In this document: piece by piece, positions 1 to 6,552 of the stretch
Position numbering within the stretch: the first letter of the stretch is position 1
Layout of the letters: every line of letters starts with the position of its first letter
Assembly (NCBI GenBank): GCA_900553055.1
Contig: USBV01000089.1
Coordinates: 1 to 6,552, forward strand
Direction: 5' to 3'
Length of the DNA stretch: 6,552 bases
Source of the DNA: an uncultured Phascolarctobacterium sp.
GTDB lineage: Bacteria; Bacillota; Negativicutes; Acidaminococcales; Acidaminococcaceae
Position numbers and translations under genes: made by a program
The notes under the pieces: generated by a model
What the model saw: only the letters and a program-made list of their open reading frames with translations
The model's database searches: none
Told to the model about the DNA's origin: nothing

Positions 1-462
1 CTCGCCGCTTTCCAGCGCTTCGCGCCCCGCCTCAGTCACTGCAAAGGCCTGCACAGTTTTTTCCTTCAAGCGTTCGCCGTAGGTGTAATACAAAAGATGT
101 CCGGCTGCGTCACGCACCGCCTGACGGCGGATGCTCGTCTTGCCCGGCACAAAAAGCCGCATGGCTTCCGCCAAGCTACACATATAATACTGTGCTAGCC
201 ACGTAGCCGTGGCCAGCATTTCATTATCAAACCAAGGGCATTCCCCTAGTGCAGCCTCTACATATTTAATTTTAGCCAGCATTCCCGGTGCCGTCGGCAG
301 CGCACAGCGCTCCACCACAAAGCCCTCCACCTTTTGCCCGCTAAAGGGCACCACTACGCGCCAGCCCCTATCCAAAAAGCTCAGCTTCTCGGGCACGGCG
401 TAGGTGAATTGGTGAAACAGGCTTTTCACCGGAAGATTAATAGCAACATTAACTGCAAACAT
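1..462 (-). CDS. priA: Primosomal protein N' (PriA), N-terminal part, gene runs off the left edge
   Basis: PriA is the DExH helicase that recognises stalled or repaired replication forks and loads the replicative helicase. Only the first 154 codons are in the window, and the frame is open to base 1, so the helicase motifs and zinc-binding cysteines cannot be checked. The visible part matches the family's N-terminal 3'-DNA-end-binding domain. It starts MFAVNVAINLPVKSLFHQF and continues with a TYAVPE stretch (residues 20-25), GWRVVVPFSGQKVEGFVV (about 33-50) and a WLAQYYMCSLAEAMRLFVPG stretch (about 88-107). From about residue 110 a basic, winged-helix-like segment begins. The ATG at 462 is preceded by a purine-rich GGAAGGGAG site ending 5 nt upstream, and no plausible earlier start is needed. 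An extended -10 promoter lies about 40 nt upstream, after the antiporter terminator, so priA is probably transcribed independently. Identification rests on recognising the family pattern by eye; confidence is high. Confidence 0.9.
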   Translation of the reverse strand, partial: MFAVNVAINLPVKSLFHQFTYAVPEKLSFLDRGWRVVVPFSGQKVEGFVVERCALPTAPGMLAKIKYVEAALGECPWFDNEMLATATWLAQYYMCSLAEAMRLFVPGKTSIRRQAVRDAAGHLLYYTYGERLKEKTVQAFAVTEAGREALESGE

Positions 463-504
463 GGGTACTCCCTTCCAAGCTTAAAAATCTATAAATCTGC
501 TTCT

Positions 505-513
505 ATTATACCA
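505..513 (-). promoter_or_regulatory. Extended -10 promoter for priA
   Basis: On the minus strand the sequence reads TGGTATAAT, a perfect TATAAT with the TG dinucleotide of an extended -10 element (TGnTATAAT). No good -35 hexamer sits 16-18 nt upstream, which extended -10 promoters tolerate. Transcription would begin near position 498, giving a 5' leader of about 36 nt before the priA ATG. It lies directly downstream of the terminator of the preceding gene, where a new promoter is expected. Confidence 0.65.
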
Positions 514-543
514 AATTCTGGCACATTCAGCAGGAAAACTTTC

Positions 544-578
544 ACAAAAGTAAACGCCCCGGCACAGCACCGAGGCGT
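544..578 (-). terminator. Rho-independent terminator of the NhaC-family gene
   Basis: Arms 554-562 and 570-578 pair as a 9-bp GC-rich stem (ACGCCTCGG with CCGGGGCGT on the minus strand) around a 7-nt loop. One position is a C/A mismatch read on the plus strand but a U-G wobble on the minus strand, so it fits minus-strand transcripts better. It is followed by the T-rich stretch TTTACTTTTG, which is interrupted by AC. It lies 24 nt after the stop codon of the antiporter gene. Confidence 0.8.
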
Positions 579-601
579 ATAAATATCATTTGTAATTGGT
601 A

Positions 602-1981
602 TTACACCACCACAAAGCCAGCGATTAAATAGGCCACGGAGGCGAACACCATGGCAATACCTGCATAGGGCAGTTGGGTATACACATGGGCCGTGTTTTC
701 AATATCGCAGGCCTTGGAGGTAAATACGGTAGCATCCGCATAGAAGCAGGCATGGCTGCACAACGTAGCACCGCTGACGATGGAGGCCATTACCAGGAAG
801 GGGTTGGCTTCCACGGCGAAGCCCAGAGGAATAATGATGGGAGCGCACACTGCAGGAATGCCCCAGTTGGAGCCGGTGATGAAGCCCAAGCAGCCCACGG
901 TCCAGAAGGCCAGCATGGGATACATTTGCGCATTCACATAGGGCTCGATGAGGTGAATTACATAAGCCGGCATGCCGATGGCAGTCATGGCACCTTCAAT
1001 ATAAAAGGCGGCCACGATGATGGACAGTACGGGCACAAGGTCCGCAAAGCCTTCAATCCAGCAGTCGCAGAACTTGCCCATGGTGATTTTGCCCCGGGGC
1101 ACGTAGAGCACGATGCAGCACAAAAGGGCCGCAATCAGGCCCACGAACAGGTCCCCCACATACATTTGCACGCCGATCATGGTCAGGATGGGAATAACAA
1201 AGTCCCAGGCACTGGCCTTGCGGTCGTAATCATCGGGCTTATCATGCTCATGGTACATGGCATTCTCAATAATACCGTAGCCTTCCTCGTCGTTCTTGAT
1301 GCGATTATAGGCACGCTTCATGGCTCCTACCTTGGGCACGATGCCCACGATGAACAGGGGCACAATGGCCAAAGCAAAAATACCGTAGAAGATATAGGGG
1401 ATAATCTGCATATAGGTAGCAATTGCGTCGCCGTAGCCCAGGGATTTAATAGAGTCCTGCTCGTAGAACACGCCACCAAAGAAGATGGCCCAGGTGGAAA
1501 AGGGAATTAGCACGCTGGTGGGCGCGCCAGTGGAGTCCACCACATAGGCCAAGGCCTCACGGGGAATATTTCTTTGGTCCGCCAGCTTTTTAGTACAGCT
1601 GGTGACGGTCAAAATATTCATATAGTCATCGATATAGATAATCATGCCCAAAATCCAGGCAGACAAAAGGGTTGTAGTTTTGGATTTACACACCTTGCCC
1701 AAAACATTGGCAATGGCGTTGGTAGCATTGGATTCGTTGATAACCGCAATCAAGCTGCCGAAGAGACCGCACACTAAAAGCATCCACACGGATTCGGGGT
1801 CCGTGAAGACATCAAAAAATTTAGAGGTAGCCAGTTCGACAAAGTTGGCCCCCGTTTTATAGCTCAGCAGGGCGTAGCCTGTTAAGGCACCCAGGAGCAA
1901 AGGCTCCGTTGTTCTTTTTGACCAAACTGCTACAACAACAGTCAAAATAGCCGGGAATAAGCAGATTATTCCATATTCCAT
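602..1981 (-). CDS. NhaC-family Na+/H+ antiporter-like membrane transporter
   Basis: This is a 459-residue polytopic inner-membrane protein with about 11-12 hydrophobic segments, usual for the NhaC family, which exchanges protons for sodium or, in some members, organic substrates. Family-like motifs are IDDYMNILTV (117-126), DSTGAPTSVLIPFSTW (149-164), GSNWGIPAVCAPIIIPLG (370-387), CSHACFYADATVFTS (408-422) and H432 before TQLPYA (436-441). Membrane-embedded acids D118, D119 and D149 are candidate ion-binding residues by analogy. A hydrophilic loop at about 216-258 carries a cluster of His, Asp and Glu (HEHDKPDDYD), probably cytoplasmic. The ATG at 1981 has a GGGGGG ribosome site 8 nt upstream. 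The gene is monocistronic, with its own promoter (2074-2102) and terminator (544-578). NhaC-type proteins include lactate/malate and amino-acid exchangers, so the substrate is not settled; I therefore give no symbol. Confidence 0.85.
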   Translation of the reverse strand: MEYGIICLFPAILTVVVAVWSKRTTEPLLLGALTGYALLSYKTGANFVELATSKFFDVFTDPESVWMLLVCGLFGSLIAVINESNATNAIANVLGKVCKSKTTTLLSAWILGMIIYIDDYMNILTVTSCTKKLADQRNIPREALAYVVDSTGAPTSVLIPFSTWAIFFGGVFYEQDSIKSLGYGDAIATYMQIIPYIFYGIFALAIVPLFIVGIVPKVGAMKRAYNRIKNDEEGYGIIENAMYHEHDKPDDYDRKASAWDFVIPILTMIGVQMYVGDLFVGLIAALLCCIVLYVPRGKITMGKFCDCWIEGFADLVPVLSIIVAAFYIEGAMTAIGMPAYVIHLIEPYVNAQMYPMLAFWTVGCLGFITGSNWGIPAVCAPIIIPLGFAVEANPFLVMASIVSGATLCSHACFYADATVFTSKACDIENTAHVYTQLPYAGIAMVFASVAYLIAGFVVV

Positions 1982-2073
1982 TGACCAAGCCCCCCAAGCT
2001 TCATTATGCTCTCATTTGCATGCATTAGAAGCATTTTTCTTTCTTATTCTGTCTCTACATAAGAGGCAAACTT

Positions 2074-2102
2074 ATTATACTTCTCCCTGTTTCATTTGTC
2101 TA
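2074..2102 (-). promoter_or_regulatory. Sigma-70-type promoter of the NhaC-family gene
   Basis: The minus strand reads TAGACA (2102-2097; five of six consensus bases), a 17-nt spacer, then TATAAT (2079-2074; six of six). Transcription should start near 2067, leaving a leader of about 85 nt. That leader contains a TGCATGCA palindrome and a weak ATGCT/AGCAT pairing, but no riboswitch or attenuator that I recognise. The -35 element begins 13 nt beyond the U-run of the secF terminator, so termination and new initiation are almost back to back. Confidence 0.8.
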
Positions 2103-2109
2103 TAGAAAA

Positions 2110-2155
2110 AGCGTAAAAAAAGTGCCCGCAGGTGATTTTTTTCACTGCGGACACT
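2110..2155 (-). terminator. Rho-independent terminator of the tgt-secF cluster
   Basis: Arms 2121-2130 and 2146-2155 pair over 10 bp (AGTGTCCGCA with TGCGGGCACT on the minus strand, one U-G wobble that would be a C/A mismatch on the plus strand). An inner GTGA/TCAC stem (2132-2135 with 2142-2145) closes the loop, with G2131 bulged. A run of six T follows at 2120-2115 on the minus strand, then ACGCTTTTT. It lies 61 nt after the secF stop and is the only strong terminator seen downstream of tgt, yajC, the cyclo-ligase, secD and secF. Confidence 0.9.
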
Positions 2156-2161
2156 AATGTG

Positions 2162-2229
2162 TAAATATAACCAGCCTATTGACCAGCCGTTTTTTGTTTA
2201 TATAACTATCACCAGCTTATTGACCAGCC
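2162..2229. repeat. 41-base-period duplication of the secF 3' end
   Basis: Positions 2162-2188 and 2203-2229 match over 27 bases with three mismatches (at 2165, 2169 and 2176 of the first copy). The central 19 bases differ at one position. The right copy covers the last codons and stop of secF; the left copy lies in the 3' untranslated region before the terminator. Each copy also contains two GCTGGT hexamers on the minus strand. A small slipped-strand or recombinational duplication of the gene end is the simplest explanation. Confidence 0.7.
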
Positions 2230-3098
2230 TTCTTGCCTCTCAAAAAGAGCCACAGGGGACCAGCCAGGAAGGTGGAGGTATAGGCACCACTGGAGAAGCC
2301 CACCAGCATAGCAAACGCAAAGTTGCGGATGGTTTCGCCGCCAAAGAGGAAAATGGAAACAACAGCGAACAAGGAGGTGCCCACAGTGTAAATGCTGCGG
2401 CCCATGGTTTGCCAGATGCTGTTATCAATCATTTGGCTCAAGGATTCGCTACGACGATGAATCTTGAGGTTTTCGCGAATGCGGTCAAAAATAACGATGG
2501 TGCCGTTGATGGAATAGCCTACTACGGTGAGCAGCGCTGCAACGAAGGAGGAATCCATTTCCATCTGGAACAGGGAGAAATAGCTGAGTGTTACGGTGAC
2601 GTCAATAATCAAGGCGATGATGGCAGCCACAGCAAACTTAAACTCAAAGCGCAGGGTGATATAAGCAATCATCAAGAACCAGGAGAGCACAATGGCCAGC
2701 ACTGCTTGTTGAATCAGCTCGCCGCCCACAGTAGCGCCAACGTTTTCCACACGTTGGATAGCAAAATTACCCAATTGATTCTTTAAATCGTCCATCACAG
2801 CACGACGCTTTTCATCGTTGATGACGCCGGTACGAATGAGCACGCCTTGGGCTTCCTTAGCGTTGCTATCGTTGCTTTCCAGTTGGATGATGCTGTTGCC
2901 CAAATCATGGGTTTTCAAAACATCGCGCACCTGTGCAACCTGCACGGGCTTATCAAAGGACAAGTCCATAATGCTGCCGCCGGTGAAGTCAATGCCCAGA
3001 TTGAAGCCGCGCATGAGCATGGAGCCAAGACCAACAATCAAAAAGGTGATGGTGATGGCAAAGAAGATCTTATAGTTTTTAACGATGGAGAACTTCAT
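2217..3098 (-). CDS. secF: Protein translocase subunit SecF
   Basis: SecF is a 293-residue partner of SecD in the SecDF-YajC complex, an RND-superfamily membrane protein that uses the proton or sodium gradient to help pull preproteins out of SecYEG. TM1 (about 10-30) leads into the signature FNLGIDFTGG (32-41), a short periplasmic P4 domain (about 42-128), then five C-terminal membrane segments. Family motifs include AALLTVVGYSIN (187-198), IVIFDRIREN (201-210), GRSIYTVGTSL (233-243) and FLFGGETIRNFA (250-261). The ion-relay arginine is present (R234), but the usual aspartate of GYSIND is glycine here (G199). The start overlaps the secD stop by one base (TAATG), and an AAAGGAGGT ribosome site lies inside the end of secD, indicating translational coupling. 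Length is typical for an unfused SecF. The terminator lies 61 nt downstream. Confidence 0.96.
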   Translation of the reverse strand: MKFSIVKNYKIFFAITITFLIVGLGSMLMRGFNLGIDFTGGSIMDLSFDKPVQVAQVRDVLKTHDLGNSIIQLESNDSNAKEAQGVLIRTGVINDEKRRAVMDDLKNQLGNFAIQRVENVGATVGGELIQQAVLAIVLSWFLMIAYITLRFEFKFAVAAIIALIIDVTVTLSYFSLFQMEMDSSFVAALLTVVGYSINGTIVIFDRIRENLKIHRRSESLSQMIDNSIWQTMGRSIYTVGTSLFAVVSIFLFGGETIRNFAFAMLVGFSSGAYTSTFLAGPLWLFLRGKKAGQ

Positions 3099-4333
3099 TA
3101 TTTAGCCACCTCCTTTGCCTCAGGCGCCTTCGCACCGAAGAGGAAGTAGCTCTTGGTGATATTGCTGTAAACCAAGAAGCGCATCAGGAACTTGGTTACT
3201 GTTACAGCGGTGAACATACTGAGCAAGGTGCCCAGTGCCAAGGTAACGGCGAAGCCCTTAATGGGGCCGGTGCCCAAGTAGAACAGCACTGCTGCAGCCA
3301 TCAAGGTGGTGATATTGGAGTCCAAAATGGTGATGATGGCGCGGCTAAAGCCGGAGTCCATCGCACTGCGCAGGGTTTTGCCCTTTTTGGTTTCTTCCTT
3401 GAAGCGTTCAAAAATGAGCACGTTGGCGTCGACTGCCATACCAATGGACAGGATGATACCAGCGATACCGGGCAGTGTCAGCGTTGCTCCCAAATAACGC
3501 ATGATGAGCAAGAGCAGCATTACGTAAAGCAGCAAAGCGATGTCGGCTACTACACCGGACAAGCGGTAGAAGAGCAGCATGAAGACGAAAACGCCGGCGA
3601 TACCAATCAGGAAGGCCTTGACGCTCTTATCCTTGGAGTCCTGGCCCAGGGTGGGACCAACGGTGCGGTTTTCCAGCACCTCAATTTTTACAGGCAAGCT
3701 GCCGCTGCGCAGCAGAATGGCCAAATGCTCAGCCTCTTCCACATTGCGGGAGCCGGAAATTTGGGCTCTGCCGCCAGTGATGGCTTCTTGTACAACGGGT
3801 GCAGTGAGCACCTCGCCATCCAGCACAATGGCAATTTGCTTACCAATGTTACGTGCGGTTAGGTCAGCAAATTTTTTGCCGCCCTCGTCGCTAAATTCCA
3901 GGCCAACTACAGCCTGATTACCTTGGGATACCTGAGCTCTGGCATCCTTAAGGTCCTTACCGGTCAAAACTACCTTGCCGTTAATATCCTTAAACTGCAG
4001 CATAGCAGTACGGCCCAGCATAGCGATAGCCTTTTCCGGATCCTTAACACCGGGAAGCTCGACAATAATACGGTCCTTGCCCTGACGTTGAATTACAGGC
4101 TCGGTGAGGCCCAGCTCGTTGACGCGGCGCTCGATAATTTTTACACTGCGGTTAACAGCATCATCGTCCACCTTCAGGTCCGGTGTATCCACCGCCTGCA
4201 GAACAACGTGGGTGCCGCCCTGCAAATCCAAGCCCTGCTTAATAGAGTTAGCCAGGGGGGAGATGTAGACGCAGAAACCGCCGATTATCGCGAGGGCAAT
4301 AACCAGAAATTTCCCCAACTCATTCCAACGCAA
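3098..4333 (-). CDS. secD: Protein translocase subunit SecD
   Basis: SecD is a 411-residue inner-membrane protein that, with SecF and YajC, assists late steps of Sec-dependent export. TM1 (about 8-25) is followed by GLDLQGGTHVVL (34-45), a periplasmic P1 domain that includes IIERRVNELGLTEPVIQRQG (66-85), then ENRTVGPTLG (221-230) and five membrane segments from about residue 239. The key motif LTLPGIAGIILSIGMAVDAN (285-304) retains the conserved membrane aspartate (D302), followed by VLIFERFKEE. At 411 residues it is much shorter than the roughly 615-residue E. coli protein, mainly through a smaller periplasmic part; this short form is common in Gram-positive-related lineages. The start is a TTG at 4333, chosen because an AAGGAGGA site sits just upstream. 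It follows the cyclo-ligase gene by 40 nt and is coupled to secF. Confidence 0.96.
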   Translation of the reverse strand: MRWNELGKFLVIALAIIGGFCVYISPLANSIKQGLDLQGGTHVVLQAVDTPDLKVDDDAVNRSVKIIERRVNELGLTEPVIQRQGKDRIIVELPGVKDPEKAIAMLGRTAMLQFKDINGKVVLTGKDLKDARAQVSQGNQAVVGLEFSDEGGKKFADLTARNIGKQIAIVLDGEVLTAPVVQEAITGGRAQISGSRNVEEAEHLAILLRSGSLPVKIEVLENRTVGPTLGQDSKDKSVKAFLIGIAGVFVFMLLFYRLSGVVADIALLLYVMLLLLIMRYLGATLTLPGIAGIILSIGMAVDANVLIFERFKEETKKGKTLRSAMDSGFSRAIITILDSNITTLMAAAVLFYLGTGPIKGFAVTLALGTLLSMFTAVTVTKFLMRFLVYSNITKSYFLFGAKAPEAKEVAK

Positions 4334-4340
4334 AATAATT

Positions 4341-4348
4341 TCCTCCTT
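4341..4348 (-). promoter_or_regulatory. Ribosome binding site fixing the TTG start of secD
   Basis: AAGGAGGA on the minus strand is separated by 7 nt (AATTATT) from the TTG at 4333. No ATG in the secD frame lies at a suitable distance, so this site supports TTG initiation and the N-terminus MRWNELGKF leading into TM1. Confidence 0.8.
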
Positions 4349-4373
4349 AAAAATGGATTTTTAAATTTATCAG

Positions 4374-4949
4374 CTAAAGCGGAGAGAGTGTTAATATTCC
4401 GCTTTCACTAACTAGACACTGCATTTTGACATCGTGCTCATCATAGGGAAGACTTTCATGCAGCAGGCAGTCATAGGCCACGCCCATGGTTACAGCCTGC
4501 TTGGCCTGGGGCAAAAACCTATCGTAATAGCCTGCACCCATACCCATGCGGCTGCCGTCACGGCCAAAGGCCACGCCCGGCACCAGCACTAAATCAAAAG
4601 CATTGGGCTCAATAAGCTCCAAGGGCGGGCGCACTGTGCGAATGCCATAGCGGTCCAAGTCAAAATCCTGCAGATTCTTTAAACGCACTGGCACAAAGCT
4701 TGTGGCAGATTCGATATGGGGCACGGCTACGGTTTTACCCATGGCCAAGGCCTGCTCCAGCACTAAATCCACGCTCAACTCCTTGCCAAACGCCAAAAAG
4801 CCCATGATACTTTTAGCTTTGCGAAAAGCATCACAGGCCAGGATCTGCCGAGCCACCGCTTCACCTGCGGCAGTTACCTGCTCCCTAGTCAATTGAGCGC
4901 GCTGCTGGCGCAAGGCCTTACGCAGCGCTATTTTATCAAGCTCATGCAT
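4374..4949 (-). CDS. fau: 5-formyltetrahydrofolate cyclo-ligase (5,10-methenyltetrahydrofolate synthetase)
   Basis: This soluble enzyme uses ATP to convert 5-formyl-THF into 5,10-methenyl-THF, clearing a folate by-product that inhibits one-carbon enzymes. With the ATG at 4949 it has 191 residues, normal for the family. Visible motifs are the basic N-terminal helix KIALRKALRQQRAQLT (6-21), YGIRTVRPP (101-109), DLVLVPGVAFGRDG (119-132), the ATP/phosphate-binding signature RMGMGAGYYDRFLP (134-147) and LPYDEHDVKM (167-176). An in-frame ATG at 4982 would add 11 residues not typical of the family and lacks a ribosome site, so I chose 4949. That start overlaps the end of yajC by 8 nt, with AGGA upstream, so translation is probably coupled to yajC. 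Bacterial synonyms include ygfA and yqgN. Its place between yajC and secD looks like lineage-specific operon packing rather than a role in secretion. Confidence 0.92.
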   Translation of the reverse strand: MHELDKIALRKALRQQRAQLTREQVTAAGEAVARQILACDAFRKAKSIMGFLAFGKELSVDLVLEQALAMGKTVAVPHIESATSFVPVRLKNLQDFDLDRYGIRTVRPPLELIEPNAFDLVLVPGVAFGRDGSRMGMGAGYYDRFLPQAKQAVTMGVAYDCLLHESLPYDEHDVKMQCLVSESGILTLSPL

Positions 4950-5232
4950 TCTTGGCCGGGTCCTGATGACCGCTGACAGCATTGCGAGCCATTTCGATTT
5001 CTACGCCCTCGGCAACCTCTACCTTTACGCGTTTTTCGCTAATGGCAGTGATTTTGCCATAAATACCACCAATGGTGATGATTTCGTCGCCAACCTTGAG
5101 GCTGTTTAACAAATCACGACGCTTTTGCTGCTCCTTCTTTTGCGGACGCCACAGCATGAAATAGAAAATGCCGCCCATCAGGAAAAAAGGCAACACAGAA
5201 TTGAGCATAGCCATGGAATCTCCACCTTGCAT
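4942..5232 (-). CDS. yajC: Preprotein translocase subunit YajC
   Basis: YajC is a small single-span inner-membrane protein that associates with SecD and SecF. The 96-residue protein has a short polar N-terminus, one membrane helix (about 9-27), the conserved WRPQKKEQQKR turn (28-38), and a cytoplasmic beta-rich domain with LKVGDEIITIGGIYGKIT (45-62) and a VEVAEGVEIEMARNAV stretch (71-86). Both the architecture and length are typical. The reading frame extends upstream to a TTG at 5265, but a perfect GGAGGT site 6 nt before the ATG at 5232 makes that ATG the far better start. The gene follows tgt by 65 nt and overlaps the cyclo-ligase gene by 8 nt. The tgt-yajC-secD-secF association is widespread in bacteria. 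Two TATAAT-like hexamers in the gap from tgt may add local transcription. Confidence 0.95.
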   Translation of the reverse strand: MQGGDSMAMLNSVLPFFLMGGIFYFMLWRPQKKEQQKRRDLLNSLKVGDEIITIGGIYGKITAISEKRVKVEVAEGVEIEMARNAVSGHQDPAKNA

Positions 5233-5238
5233 ACTTCC

Positions 5239-5244
5239 ACCTCC
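5239..5244 (-). promoter_or_regulatory. Ribosome binding site deciding the yajC start
   Basis: GGAGGT on the minus strand lies 6 nt upstream of the ATG at 5232. It falls inside the 33-base extension that a TTG start at 5265 would translate, which argues against that longer form. Confidence 0.85.
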
Positions 5245-5278
5245 AAAAATATTGCTAAGAAACAATTATATATTCTCT

Positions 5279-5284
5279 ATTATA
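5279..5284 (-). promoter_or_regulatory. Possible weak internal -10 element upstream of yajC
   Basis: A perfect TATAAT occurs on the minus strand between tgt and yajC, with a second copy at 5270-5265. Neither has a recognisable -35 hexamer at 16-18 nt nor an extended TG, and the gap is AT-rich, so chance is a real alternative. If used, the first would start a transcript near 5272, about 40 nt before the yajC ATG. Confidence 0.25.
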
Positions 5285-5297
5285 CCCTAAAATTCCT

Positions 5298-6505
<1,208 letters not shown>

Positions 6506-6525
6506 AATAGCTATCATTCTCAATA

Positions 6526-6552
6526 CTAGCTTTCTAACCTCTGTGAAGCTAG
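6526..6552. repeat. 7-bp perfect inverted repeat at the right edge
   Basis: CTAGCTT at 6526-6532 and AAGCTAG at 6546-6552 are exact reverse complements separated by 13 nt. The second arm ends at the last base of the window, so the pairing might extend no further inward but could belong to a larger element outside. No T-run is visible after it on the minus strand. Confidence 0.35.

Noticed and set aside
209..582. Two overlapping short plus-strand frames (64 and 82 codons) at the left end
   Set aside because: They are antisense to priA and run into its promoter and the neighbouring terminator. The minus-strand frame matches the PriA N-terminal domain without interruption.
674..1510. A 278-codon open frame on the plus strand antisense to the NhaC-family gene
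   Set aside because: The predicted protein is rich in Gly and His with no recognisable domain or membrane pattern. The opposite strand encodes a coherent transporter with motifs, ribosome site, promoter and terminator. The open frame is a by-product of the sense gene's codon use.
1982..2067. Leader of the NhaC-family gene examined for a riboswitch (for example a Na+ or ion-responsive element)
   Set aside because: Only a TGCATGCA palindrome and a 5-bp ATGCT/AGCAT pairing are visible, with no terminator-type hairpin or known aptamer motif.
2157..2786. A 209-codon plus-strand frame spanning the secF 3' end
   Set aside because: It runs through the secF terminator hairpin and secF coding sequence, its product is Gln/Asn/Gly-rich with no domain, and nothing indicates plus-strand transcription.

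Overview
The window is an ordinary-looking stretch of bacterial chromosome with all seven genes on the minus strand, so transcription runs from high to low coordinates. It reads as a low-to-mid-GC Firmicute-type genome. Separate secD and secF genes, strong GGAGG ribosome sites, TTG start usage, TATAAT promoters and the order tgt - yajC - (folate gene) - secD - secF - priA suggest the Negativicutes, perhaps the Acidaminococcaceae/Phascolarctobacterium side. That placement is an inference from gene order and protein style; no search was run.

Region by region, right to left. Positions 6552-6414 are a 139-base leader with a palindrome-rich segment that looks like a dispersed intergenic repeat. 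Positions 6413-2217 hold a tightly packed cluster: tgt (queuosine tRNA modification), yajC (Sec accessory membrane protein), a 5-formyltetrahydrofolate cyclo-ligase, secD and secF. Two of the four junctions overlap (8 nt and 1 nt) and the others are 65 and 40 nt, so these are probably one transcript. It ends at a strong hairpin and U-tract terminator (2110-2155). Between the secF stop and that terminator, the last bases of secF are imperfectly duplicated with a 41-base period.

Only 13 bases after the terminator's U-run, a near-consensus promoter (TAGACA, 17 nt, TATAAT) starts a single-gene unit: an NhaC-family ion antiporter of 459 residues (1981-602) with its own terminator (544-578). An extended -10 promoter (505-513) then drives priA, of which only the first 154 codons lie in the window.

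Functionally, YajC, SecD and SecF form the accessory complex of the SecYEG translocase, which uses the ion gradient to help pull proteins across the membrane. Tgt inserts preQ1 at the wobble position of GUN tRNAs. The cyclo-ligase returns 5-formyl-THF to the one-carbon pool. PriA restarts replication forks. The antiporter is a separate physiological insertion between secF and priA.

I found no undescribed system. The most notable points are a glycine in SecF where the well-studied homologues have a membrane aspartate, the duplicated secF 3' end, the repeat-like leader of tgt, and three start sites that matter for annotation: yajC and the cyclo-ligase are shorter than their longest frames, and secD starts with TTG.
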